Source of the DNA: Rivularia sp. MS3
GTDB lineage: Bacteria > Cyanobacteriota > Cyanobacteriia > Cyanobacteriales > Nostocaceae
Length of the DNA: 64,000 nt
Direction of reading: 5' to 3'
NCBI GenBank assembly: GCA_019192545.1
Contig: JAHCMI010000025.1
Span: 35,283 to 99,282 of the forward strand
Below are positions 43,715 to 52,191 of this stretch, in pieces. The notes below the pieces were generated by a model. The model worked only from the letters and a program-made list of their open reading frames with translations. It made no database searches and was not told the origin of the DNA. Each line of letters opens with the position of its first letter. Position 1 is the first letter of the stretch. The position numbers were made by a program, and so were the translations under genes.

Positions 43715-44653
43715 ATGCGCGAATTATATCCACCAAGGGAAGCTTATCAAGAAGGTAAATTAAAGGTAAGTGAATTACATACGATCTATTTTGAAGAGTC
43801 GGGAAATCCCCAGGGTAAACCTATTGTAGTATTGCATGGCGGTCCTGGTGGTGGATGTCCTAGTTATTATCGCCAGTATTTTAACCCCCAAAAGTGGCGT
43901 TTAATCATGTTCGATCAACGTGGCTGCGGTAAAAGTACTCCTCATGCAGAATTACGGGAAAATACAACTTGGGATTTAGTCAGCGATATTGAAAAGTTAC
44001 GGGAGCATTTAAAGATAGATAATTGGGTTGTGTTTGGTGGCAGTTGGGGAAGTACGCTTTCTTTGGCTTATAGTCAAACTCATCCACAGCGCTGCACGGG
44101 TTTGATTTTACGCGGTATTTTTATGCTGCGTCAAAAGGAATTGCATTGGTTTTATCAAGAAGGTGCAAGCAATATTTTCCCCGATGCTTGGGAGGAATAT
44201 TTAAAGCCAATTCCAATCGAAGAAAGAGATAATTTGTTAAATGCTTATTATAAGAGACTGACTAGTGAAGATAAAAAAGTCAGGTTGTCAGCCGCAAAAG
44301 CTTGGTCAATTTGGGAAGCAAGTACTAGTAAATTGTTTGTAGATAAATCTTTGACGAACAGTTTTGGTGAAAGCGCTTTTGCCGATGCTTTCGCCAGAAT
44401 TGAATGTCATTATTTTGTAAATAAGGGATTTCTTGAACGAGAAGACCAATTACTTCTAAATGTTGATAAAATAAGACATATTCCTGCTGTAATTGTCCAG
44501 GGAAGATACGATGTTGTATGTCCGATGGTGTCGGCTTGGGAATTACACAAAGTTTGGTCAGAAGCTGAATTTATTGTAGTTCCCGATGCCGGACATTCGA
44601 TGACTGAACCGGGTATTCAAACAACTTTGATTGATGCTACTGATAGGTTTTAA
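43715..44653 (+). CDS. pip: Proline iminopeptidase
   Basis: The 312-residue alpha/beta hydrolase removes N-terminal proline from peptides. HGGPGGG (residues 41-47) forms the oxyanion-hole region, the nucleophile Ser110 lies in GGSWGS, and the acid and base are in GRYDVVCP and AGHSM near the C terminus. There is no signal peptide, so it is cytoplasmic. It is a single-gene unit, divergent from trpS. A 204-bp repeat element follows 19 bp after the stop. Confidence 0.94.
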   Translation: MRELYPPREAYQEGKLKVSELHTIYFEESGNPQGKPIVVLHGGPGGGCPSYYRQYFNPQKWRLIMFDQRGCGKSTPHAELRENTTWDLVSDIEKLREHLKIDNWVVFGGSWGSTLSLAYSQTHPQRCTGLILRGIFMLRQKELHWFYQEGASNIFPDAWEEYLKPIPIEERDNLLNAYYKRLTSEDKKVRLSAAKAWSIWEASTSKLFVDKSLTNSFGESAFADAFARIECHYFVNKGFLEREDQLLLNVDKIRHIPAVIVQGRYDVVCPMVSAWELHKVWSEAEFIVVPDAGHSMTEPGIQTTLIDATDRF

Positions 44654-44672
44654 AGTTAAGATTTTAGTACTT

Positions 44673-44876
44673 AGGGTTTGTTGAAAAAGTCTTTTAATCA
44701 GGGTAGGGAATAGGGAAAAGGGAACAGGGAACAGTTTTACCTCTAATTTTTGGAGTCCAAAAAATGCGAGATGCAAGGTTTTTAAGGCTTATATCCCTAT
44801 TTTCTTGCACTTTTTCCAGTCTAAATAGCCCCAAAAGCTTGCAATATAAGTGTTTTAAATTAATTCAGCAGACCCT
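44673..44876. mobile_element. 204-bp MITE-like element with target duplication
   Basis: Ends AGGGTTTGTTGAA (44673-44685) and TTCAGCAGACCCT (44864-44876) are complements at 11 of 13 positions. ACTT directly before the left end and directly after the right end looks like a 4-bp target duplication. The interior has no gene. It probably derives from an insertion sequence not present in the window. Confidence 0.6.
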
Positions 44877-44904
44877 ACTTAGCAATATTGCTTAAAGCCT
44901 AGAT

Positions 44905-47229
44905 TTAATTATTCTCAAATGTTAGTAAAGCTTGAGTTTCTTCGGCTTCGGAAAGCATACCTAAACTATTAAAACTAGCTTTCGCTTGATTTGCCCAAGA
45001 CAATGCTAAATATAAGTTTCCTTGATGAAGTTCTAATCTCGCCAAAGAACGCATCATATAAGCTCTACTACAGCTATCTCGATTTTCTTGGGCTGTTTGC
45101 ATCCCTTCCATTAAAAACTGCTGTGCTTGTTGTAGTTTTCCTTGTTTAATTGATATATCTGCTAAAAAGTCTTTAGCGAGAAATATCATTCTTTGCCAGC
45201 CAATATTTCGAGATTGTTCGACAATTTCTTGGAATAGTAGCTGACTTCTTTCATAGTCGCTATCTTTGTAATATATTTCTCCTTTATAGTAAAGAAGTTG
45301 CAGCGAAATACGAATTGAGACGGAATCTTCAATATAGGAATCATCTAAGATAGTTTCAACTTGCTTAATCCAAAATTTTGCAAATCCAAATTGATTGAGT
45401 TGAATGTACCAAACTAAAATATGAATTGCTAAATTTGCTTGCTCGCTAGCATTTAGATAAAGGCGGAGTTTCCAAGATTCGGCTAATAATTTATCTGCTT
45501 GATTCAAATGTTGCGGCTGTCCAATTAAAATTAATTTCCAAGCATAATCGCTCATTATTCTAGCAGTATTAGATAAATCTTGCCTGTTCTGAGCTTCTTC
45601 AATCAACCATTCCAGCCAATTTAGGGGAGTATCCCAATAATGAAGACGGTTTCGGCGATATCCTTGAGAATAAGTATAGCAATTGATATATTGCCAAAGT
45701 TTACACGCATCATTGTATTTATCTTTAGCAATACACCATTCCATCACTTCACAAATATTTTCCCATTCTGCTTCTAATTCGTGATAGCTATTCCACTCTT
45801 TCTCGTCTTTCCCGCCGTATTTTTGAGCAAAATCCAGATACCAATTTACCCACTGTTTGCGTAACAGCGATGCAAATTCAGGGTTTGCAAACAATTCCCA
45901 CAGAGCATATTCCCGAGTTAAAGGTAATATTTTATAATGCCCTCGATGGCAACTAACTAAAGAAAGCTGTTGCAATTTAGCTAAAGCATCTAAAGCTTGA
46001 TCGTTATCTTTTACTCCCGCAACATTGCAAACTGATTCAAACATGGCAGTTTTGGGAAATAGCGCTAAAGCCATTAAAATCGGGTGCGATGAATCTCCTT
46101 TGAGAGTTTGTATCGAATTATCAAAGTAAAAGCGTGAAAAATCGCCTTGATGCTGCATCATCTGAGGACAAACATCAGCTAATTGATAGCCAAATGCTAA
46201 TTGTCCCATAGCATATACGATTGCAGCAGGAATTCCTCCAGTCGCTTCATAAAGTAGCTGGCATTCCCTTAAAGCTAATTCTACTTTTTTTTCTACAGCT
46301 TGATTTTTAATTAAAGTCAATCCTTCAGTTTTAGTTAAAGGTTGTAAGCAAATGCTAGTAAAGGGTGTTGTTTCTCGACTAGTAATAATAACTTTTACTG
46401 TTGCAGGTAATTCAGATAAAAAATTAAGAACTTCTTGTGTTTCTTCCAAAGCATCTAAATTATCTACTATTAATAAAGTCGGCATATTTGCCAAACGACT
46501 ATAAACCTGCTCGTAAGTCTCTTTAAAATTAGTGGTTACAGTATCGGGGCATTTGATAGTGCGTGCAATAGCCCGCAAAATATCTTGTAGAGTTCTTTGG
46601 CGTAAAAGTCGCGGAAAAATACCTTTGTTTGTAAAGTGTTGAGGTTGTGCGGAGGTAAAAACTATAGCTTCAAAAGCAGAATGGCAAGGTTTAACTGCTT
46701 GTAAATAACGATAAGCAATATCTAAAACTAAAGTAGTCTTTCCCACACCCCCCACACCTTCAATGCTGATACGCGGAGTAAGACTTTCAAAAGAAAGCAA
46801 TTCCAGCATTTTTTTTATTTCTGCACTTCTGCCGACGAATCCACTGCAATCGCGGGCTGGTAAATTATGGTAAATAGATTTAAATTTATCGAGCTTAACC
46901 GTATTCTGATTTTTGATTAACTCTCGGTAATGATATAAATTAATTAACTTTTGCAGCGTGCTATCTATATCTTTTTTTTCAAGAAATACTTTTTCTGCGT
47001 GGTACTCATGTATTATATTACCTGATTTATTTTCTTCCTCAACATCGCGACTAGTTAAATCGATAAAATCGTGCAAAATCGCTTCTAAGTCCGATTCAGC
47101 AATTTTTCCTGCAATAATCCAAAAAAGAAGATTATATATAGAATAAGCAGACTCAGAAGCTGTATAGGAGTTTTTTCGCTCTTGTAGAATGGCCTTGAAT
47201 AATAGCAGTGCAATCTTGGATAAGTCCAT
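44905..47229 (-). CDS. STAND (NB-ARC-type) ATPase with TPR-like C terminus
   Basis: The 774-residue protein is a STAND signalling ATPase. The Walker A motif GVGGVGKT is at residues 158-165, Walker B is LLIVDNLD, and VIITSRE is the sensor-like RNBS motif, all NB-ARC hallmarks. Residues 1-115 are a helical N-terminal domain that I do not recognise and which would be the effector or adaptor. The C-terminal 300 residues contain paired helices (ARLELHQGNLYLALSWANQA) like TPR units that sense ligand. STAND proteins act as regulators, cell-death switches or phage-defence sensors. A perfect palindrome lies 34 bp upstream. Function unassigned. Confidence 0.82.
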   Translation of the reverse strand: MDLSKIALLLFKAILQERKNSYTASESAYSIYNLLFWIIAGKIAESDLEAILHDFIDLTSRDVEEENKSGNIIHEYHAEKVFLEKKDIDSTLQKLINLYHYRELIKNQNTVKLDKFKSIYHNLPARDCSGFVGRSAEIKKMLELLSFESLTPRISIEGVGGVGKTTLVLDIAYRYLQAVKPCHSAFEAIVFTSAQPQHFTNKGIFPRLLRQRTLQDILRAIARTIKCPDTVTTNFKETYEQVYSRLANMPTLLIVDNLDALEETQEVLNFLSELPATVKVIITSRETTPFTSICLQPLTKTEGLTLIKNQAVEKKVELALRECQLLYEATGGIPAAIVYAMGQLAFGYQLADVCPQMMQHQGDFSRFYFDNSIQTLKGDSSHPILMALALFPKTAMFESVCNVAGVKDNDQALDALAKLQQLSLVSCHRGHYKILPLTREYALWELFANPEFASLLRKQWVNWYLDFAQKYGGKDEKEWNSYHELEAEWENICEVMEWCIAKDKYNDACKLWQYINCYTYSQGYRRNRLHYWDTPLNWLEWLIEEAQNRQDLSNTARIMSDYAWKLILIGQPQHLNQADKLLAESWKLRLYLNASEQANLAIHILVWYIQLNQFGFAKFWIKQVETILDDSYIEDSVSIRISLQLLYYKGEIYYKDSDYERSQLLFQEIVEQSRNIGWQRMIFLAKDFLADISIKQGKLQQAQQFLMEGMQTAQENRDSCSRAYMMRSLARLELHQGNLYLALSWANQAKASFNSLGMLSEAEETQALLTFENN

Positions 47230-47263
47230 ACCTGATTTCTTTATACTGCATTGTATATGTCTA

Positions 47264-47282
47264 GCGATGCATTATGCATCGC
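47264..47282. promoter_or_regulatory. 19-bp perfect palindrome before the STAND gene
   Basis: GCGATGCAT-T-ATGCATCGC has 9-bp perfect arms around one base and lies 34 bp before the start codon. GC-rich ends in AT-rich surroundings and this position suggest an operator, or a leader hairpin that hides the start. Confidence 0.5.
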
Positions 47283-47860
47283 AATAATATCACTAATAAA
47301 GTTGGTTAATCTTCAAAATTTTCAAGTTTTTAGTGTAACAGTTTCATTCATTAGAATTTAAACTTGAAATAGCGGTTTACCGTGCTTCCACTTCAAAACA
47401 GCAATTATTTTAGTAACTATTTTTTTATTTAACCAAATATATTTACGATGCCTCAATCTAAGAGTTTTATCGCATCTTATTAGATGTTGTCAACGCTAAA
47501 ATACACAAAAAAATCAATAAAGGACTGTGACACTTTATAAATTGGAATCAGAAATATTAGATACAAATTTGAATTCAATCATAGAAGCAAATTCGATTTC
47601 GGTTTAACGATTTTAGCGTTATCCTACAATCTTAACTTCAGGGGCTTAATAGTTAATTTATGATAGTAATAAGGAGTATATCTCTTTATTAATGAATATT
47701 TCGGTGCATGTAATTCAAATATCTGATATTTAGTCTTAAATTGGCTTGATTAACAGTAAATAACAGGGTTTCAATCGGCGTTGCACAGTTGTAGCTGTGC
47801 GTATCTACCTTCTTTGTTGATGAAATTGCTTCTTCAAAACTTTATTAATCAATTATTGCA
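47283..47860. other. AT-rich intergenic region before the GRDP-like gene
   Basis: These 578 bp hold no gene. An AAATATC-T-GATATTT palindrome lies at 47717-47731, and a GCACAG/CTGTGC hairpin near 47784. The sequence GGGTTTCAATCGGCG at about 47765 recalls the end of a CRISPR repeat but occurs only once. Confidence 0.45.
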
Positions 47861-48385
47861 ATGATGTTATCAACTCAGTCAGGTTTATCTAAGGAACTTC
47901 AATTATTTACCGACAAACTTCAGCAATTGGACTTAAAAGCTATTGCTTATCAGTTAATGGACTCTGAGGGAGAAAAATGGACTTACGAACAGACAAATCG
48001 AGCAATTTATCATTATTCTGCCTTTTTATGCTTAATTCATCTTTATCCCCAACATAAATTAGTTCCAACTCAAGAAATAGATAAAGTTTGGCATTGTCAT
48101 ATTCTCGACACAATGAAATATGCACAAGACTGTGAAATGTTGTTCGGTAGATTCGTTCATCATTTTCCCTATTTCGGCAAACGTGGAAAGGCAGACAAAG
48201 ATAATTTGTATACAGCTTTTGCACAAACCAAAACATTGTTTCAGAAGCATTTTGGTATAGAATTAACCGCAGCAGAAAAATTATCTCAAATCACCGACTG
48301 CCAGCCAGTGGTATATGTTGAACAAATGGCTCGTCCGATGATAGACGTAGAAATAGATTATTTAGCATGTGCCCTCAGAGTTTAA
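47861..48385 (+). CDS. Glycine-rich-domain-protein-like (PF07173 type) protein
   Basis: The 174-residue product resembles the bacterial members of the glycine-rich-domain-like family, with the conserved patch IDKVWHCHILDTMKYAQDC (residues about 77-95) and FVHHFPYFG after it. His and Cys in that patch suggest metal binding. No signal peptide or membrane span. Two ATG codons in a row open the frame. It precedes ccaA by 224 bp on the same strand. Function unknown. Confidence 0.7.
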   Translation: MMLSTQSGLSKELQLFTDKLQQLDLKAIAYQLMDSEGEKWTYEQTNRAIYHYSAFLCLIHLYPQHKLVPTQEIDKVWHCHILDTMKYAQDCEMLFGRFVHHFPYFGKRGKADKDNLYTAFAQTKTLFQKHFGIELTAAEKLSQITDCQPVVYVEQMARPMIDVEIDYLACALRV

Positions 48386-48609
48386 AAATGTAAAGTAGAA
48401 TATCCCCGAAATGTGAGAAGGTGAATAGTAGGTCAAAGATTTAAGGTTAAAGGTAAAAGTTTAGATTTATAGCATCTGGAATAATCATGAGGTGATGAAG
48501 TAATGTGATGATACGTTGAAATTTTATCGTCCTTTCTTCATCCCCTTATCTCTTCCTTTCCCCTTGTCTCCTTATTTCCCCTACCTCACTTTTCCACTAC
48601 AAAGTTAAA

Positions 48610-49362
48610 ATGAAAAAATTAGTAAAGGGTCTGCGTGAATTTAAAGCGAATTATTACAGCACCCATAGAGAATTATTTGAACAACTTTCCCACGGTCAAA
48701 AACCTAGAGTATTATTTATTACTTGCTCTGATTCCCGTGTAGATCCCAATCTAATTACTCAAGCTGGCGTTGGTGAATTATTTGTTATCCGTAATGCTGG
48801 TAATATTATTCCTCCCTATGGAGCCACAAATGGCGGCGAAGGAGCGACCATAGAATATGCGGTACAGGCTTTATGTATTAACCAAATTATTATTTGCGGT
48901 CATTCTCATTGCGGCGCAATGAAAGGACTATTGAAGTTAAATAAATTACAGTCAGACATGCCTTTAGTGTTTGATTGGCTTAAGTATGCTGAAGCTACCA
49001 GACGTTTGGTTTTAGACCATTACAGCAAATACGACGAAGAAGATTTATTAGAAATAATGGTTGCTGAAAACGTCTTGACGCAAATTGATAATTTACGCAC
49101 TTATCCCTTTATTCACTCCAAACTTTATCAAAAGCAAATTAAAATCTACGCATGGATTTATCAAATTGAAACCGGAGAGGTTTTAGCATACGATCCAGAA
49201 AGTCATGCTTATACAACACCTCAAAGCCAGATAAACGAGTATGAAGGTGAAGAAGTAACCGAACCGGTAATAGATCAAAGTAATTACGAAAATCTAGGTT
49301 TTCCCATGACACGTTTATCAAGGGAACAAATGAATCGGATTTATCAAGGCTCTAGTAATTAA
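48610..49362 (+). CDS. ccaA: Beta-carboxysomal carbonic anhydrase CcaA
   Basis: The 250-residue enzyme converts bicarbonate to CO2 inside the carboxysome. Zinc ligands are Cys39 (TCSDSRVDP), His98 and Cys101 (GHSHCGA), with the catalytic Asp41/Arg43 pair. The match to Synechocystis CcaA runs along the whole length (YYSTHRELFEQLSHGQ, HCGAMKGLLKLN, ATRRLVLDHYS) and includes the C-terminal tail LSREQMNRIYQGS, thought to dock the enzyme onto CcmM. This tail separates carboxysomal CcaA from other beta enzymes. The gene is about 11 kb from cupB and 16 kb from the ccm operon. It appears monocistronic. Confidence 0.92.
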   Translation: MKKLVKGLREFKANYYSTHRELFEQLSHGQKPRVLFITCSDSRVDPNLITQAGVGELFVIRNAGNIIPPYGATNGGEGATIEYAVQALCINQIIICGHSHCGAMKGLLKLNKLQSDMPLVFDWLKYAEATRRLVLDHYSKYDEEDLLEIMVAENVLTQIDNLRTYPFIHSKLYQKQIKIYAWIYQIETGEVLAYDPESHAYTTPQSQINEYEGEEVTEPVIDQSNYENLGFPMTRLSREQMNRIYQGSSN

Positions 49363-50345
49363 TTCTGAGATTTTTTCGACGTAGTAATAGCCTTTGCAGT
49401 GTCACGCACCAGTTAAGCTTGTTGACAATTACGGCTATTGCTATTTTGCTTGTAGGGGGGCAAAATTCGGTGGAGATTTTCTTTCCTAATTATTGCCGCT
49501 GCTTGTAAACTGATTGCCTTACTCCGTCCCTTAAAAATTAGTCAGTGTACAAGCACCTTACAGCACAAATGTGCCAGTTGCTACCATTCCTAAAAGAGTC
49601 AAAACAGTTAATGTTGTGGTTTAATGACTTTTTAGTTAATGAGGTTAGAAACAATCGTTTACCAAGGTTTTGATAATTTCTTTGAAACAGACAAATAGTA
49701 TAGTAATCCTATATGAGTCGTGAGAAAGATAGACGTGAGAAAGCCTATTTTTCCGAACAATCGAGTTTCTTAAATCTCATAAATTATTTAGGTAGTTTAT
49801 AACAATACCATATCATTACAGCTTAATCAAAAGTACTATATATAGGAATCCGTTTTGAATATTGTTAGCGCAGCGTGTCCGACAGGACATAAAAAATTAG
49901 GTATTTCTAGGGTGCGTTATGGCTTCAGCCTAACGCACCGAAACCCTATCCAATGGTGCGTTTATCGGACACGCTGAGCCGCACGCTCCGCGTGAACGCT
50001 AACGCGATAACACAACGGCAGTATTGGGGGAGGAAAATCCACACCCGGACACTTGCTCGTACTGCGGGAACCTCCGCAACGCAGTGTCCTCCCAATCTGC
50101 CTCCCCTACGTGTTTTATGCCCTCTAGGCACGCTGCGCTAACAAAAATCTGCGGAGTAATCCTATAGAAGCAAATCAAATCTAATATTTAAATTATGCTA
50201 AATAAAATAAATAAATGTAAATAATTGCTTTACAAGTTTACAAATTTAAATTGATGCTAATAAGAAAAATTTATGATTATAGAAAGTTGTAATGTGATGT
50301 TATAACTGTATATTAGTAAATATTAAAAAAATTAGGTGACAGCAA
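49363..50345. repeat. Long gene-free region with dispersed repeats
   Basis: These 983 bp carry no supportable gene. The part 49451-49495 (TGTAGGGGGGCAAAATTCGG and following) is related to 37663-37710 near the cupB repeats. The part 49864-50142 is a separate inverted-repeat element described in its own entry. The rest, including the last 200 bp before 50346, is AT-rich and probably promoter. Confidence 0.6.
49864..50142. repeat. 279-bp element with 14-bp terminal inverted repeats
   Basis: GTTAGCGCAGCGTG at 49864-49877 and CACGCTGCGCTAAC at 50129-50142 are perfect complements, with a further ATAAAA/TTTTAT match inside. The interior holds GC-rich palindromic pieces (TAACGCACC, CGGACACGCTGAGCC, GCGGGAACCTCCGC). 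Overlapping open frames on both strands inside it are artefacts of the repeats. It looks like a nested or composite palindromic repeat rather than an active transposon. Confidence 0.65.
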
Positions 50346-50549
50346 ATGAGTACCAATAAAGCTGTTCTTAGAGATGAGATTCGGCGGCTTGCTGATGAAG
50401 CTTTTCACCGCAAGCTTATATCTGGTTTTGGAGATGGCCCGGATAATAGCGAGTTTCAGATTGTAATTGAAGGAAAACCAAGACATTTACCATTAGATGA
50501 AGCTCGCGTAACTTTAAATAAAATATTACGTACTAATCCAGTAACATAA
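50346..50549 (+). CDS. Small conserved hypothetical protein
   Basis: The 67-residue product (MSTNKAVLRDEIRRLADEAF at the start) is soluble and mixed charge, with FGDGPDNSEFQIVIEGKPRH in the middle and an LDEARVTLNKIL helix. A ribosome site TTAGGTGA precedes the ATG by eight bases. Coding character (regular codons, no long repeats) supports a real gene. I do not recognise a family. It stands alone. Confidence 0.65.
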   Translation: MSTNKAVLRDEIRRLADEAFHRKLISGFGDGPDNSEFQIVIEGKPRHLPLDEARVTLNKILRTNPVT

Positions 50550-51062
50550 TTATTTTTGTTGTTCTAGTGTTCCTTCAAGATAAAGTTAGTTAGGTTGCAG
50601 TTCATCAATTATCAGTTATCTCATAATTTCGACTATATAATCACCGGCTTGTAGTTGTTTTTTTAAAATAGGACATCTAATAATTTTAGAAATGATTTGT
50701 TCTATCTGGCGCAATTACAAGCCATTTTAATAGCCGCCAAATCTGATAGCATATTTCAGATTAGTAAGGTACATTGTTGCGGGCAAGGATGCCCACGCCA
50801 CAATCATTTCAGACTGTAATTTTGTACCTCATTTATTTGCAAGCCGCTGTATATTGTATTCAAAGTTTCTCAGTAGGAAGTAGGAGAAACGTAACTATCC
50901 CAACCTAGTGCCGATAAATCATTCACTAATTACATTTTAATTACCGCATCTCCTCATCACTTGCTACTTGCTACCCATTACTCGTTACTCAATTCATCCC
51001 ACAGCCAAATGCCTGTGATAATATGAGAAACTGCTGCCTAGATTAAACAAAAAAGTTGGGTT
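50550..51062. other. Intergenic region before rpsO
   Basis: No gene is visible in these 513 bp. GGCTTGTAGTTG near 50648 faces CAATTACAAGCC near 50713 (one mismatch), and a GGGCA/TGCCC hairpin sits at about 50780. The last 60 bp include the rpsO leader. S15 often represses its own translation through a leader structure, but I could not define one here. Confidence 0.5.
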
Positions 51063-51332
51063 ATGAGTCTAACACAAGAAAAAAAGCAAGAGTTAATCTC
51101 ACAATATCAAGTCCACGAAACCGATACTGGTTCTTCTGAAGTACAAGTTGCGATGCTTACCGAACGGATTAACCGTTTGAGCAAACATCTGCAAGCGAAT
51201 AAAAAAGACCATTCCTCCCGTCGGGGATTGCTGAAGATGATTGGTCAACGTAAGCGTCTTTTGTCTTATATTCAAAGTGGAGACCGCGAACGTTATAAAA
51301 CTTTGATTCGCAGTCTCGGTATACGTGGGTAA
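51063..51332 (+). CDS. rpsO: 30S ribosomal protein S15
   Basis: The 89-residue product has the whole S15 signature: [20 protein letters not shown] and [19 protein letters not shown]. It binds 16S rRNA in the central domain of the small subunit. Length is exact for bacteria. The PAM68-like gene follows 18 bp downstream, so both are cotranscribed. Confidence 0.98.
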   Translation: MSLTQEKKQELISQYQVHETDTGSSEVQVAMLTERINRLSKHLQANKKDHSSRRGLLKMIGQRKRLLSYIQSGDRERYKTLIRSLGIRG

Positions 51333-51350
51333 ATAATAGAGCCGCTGATT

Positions 51351-51818
51351 ATGTCTGCCGAATCCGAACGCAACCGCTTACCTTTTGAACCGAATAAAAA
51401 ACGCCAAAAGCCTCCAAAAGCTAAGGCTCAAACACCAATCGTTAAGGAAGAATCCGACAAGGAAGCAAAAAGAAAGCCTCCTTTTACCAAGGAAGAAATG
51501 GCTATTCCTCAAGTTGTTAGCCAGCGCATGGTTAGACGTGTAGCTTGGTTGTGTGGAGTTCCGACTATTTTGGGTATTTTGACTTTGGTTGTCAGCTATT
51601 TGCTGATTGTATATGCCGATATCAAACTTCCTCCCCTGCTAGTATTGCTCGTTAATATGGGGCTATTTGGTTTAGGAGTTTTGGGAATTACTTACGGGGT
51701 TCTTTCCGCTTCTTGGGAGGAGCAAAGAGTCGGAACTTTAATTGGTTGGAGTGAATTTACTACTAACTTTGGACGAATGGTAGCAGGTTGGCGCGAGACT
51801 CGGCAAAAAAAAGTATGA
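51351..51818 (+). CDS. PAM68-like photosystem II assembly protein
   Basis: The 155-residue protein has a basic, Lys/Pro-rich N terminus (residues 1-55), a conserved IPQVVSQRMVRRVAWLCGVP segment, two membrane spans (about 67-88 and 95-117), and GVLSASWEEQRVGTLIGWSE after the second. This matches the PAM68 (DUF3464) family, which helps early photosystem II assembly and chlorophyll insertion at the thylakoid. The short distance to rpsO is the usual cyanobacterial arrangement. Confidence 0.92.
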   Translation: MSAESERNRLPFEPNKKRQKPPKAKAQTPIVKEESDKEAKRKPPFTKEEMAIPQVVSQRMVRRVAWLCGVPTILGILTLVVSYLLIVYADIKLPPLLVLLVNMGLFGLGVLGITYGVLSASWEEQRVGTLIGWSEFTTNFGRMVAGWRETRQKKV

Positions 51819-52191
51819 ACAAAGGCGAAGAACTACTTTTAAGAGCGAAGATCCACGCCTAAAGGCGATCGCCTAGCTGCTGTCAGAAAAATAAAAATGA
51901 AAATCTATGAAGAGTGAAGGATGAATCTTAAAATTCGTTCTTCATTCTTTGTTTATTGGGTGATTGGGAATTGGGCATGGGGGATTGGGCATTGGGAATA
52001 GTTAGGAGTAGTAAGTAGTAAGTTGTAAGTAGTAAGTTGTGAGTAGTTAATAAACAATTTTCCTCCCCCTCTTCCCCTTCTCTCCCTCACTCCCTCTCTC
52101 CCTCTCTCCCTCCCCTCACATCTGTCAAGCCAAAATTTGCCATTAACGTTAGATTTTAATTAGCGATTAAGTAGATATCGGTAAATTTTCC
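51819..52191. repeat. Gene-free region with tandem repeats before aroF
   Basis: These 373 bp hold a GGCGATCGCC (HIP1-containing) palindrome near 51867, GGCATGGGGGATTGGGCATT units near 51973, AAGTAGTAAGTTGTAAGTAG units near 52008-52040, and a long pyrimidine tract of CCCTCTCT units at about 52060-52117. The tract is nearly the reverse complement of that at 53257-53322 after aroF. Confidence 0.65.

Noticed and set aside
47760..47810. GTTTCAATCGGCG next to a hairpin as a CRISPR repeat
   Set aside because: The motif occurs once; no second copy at spacer distance and no cas gene is present.
49946..50141. Open frames on both strands inside the GC-rich element
   Set aside because: They are produced by GC-rich palindromes and mirror each other; no protein family fits.
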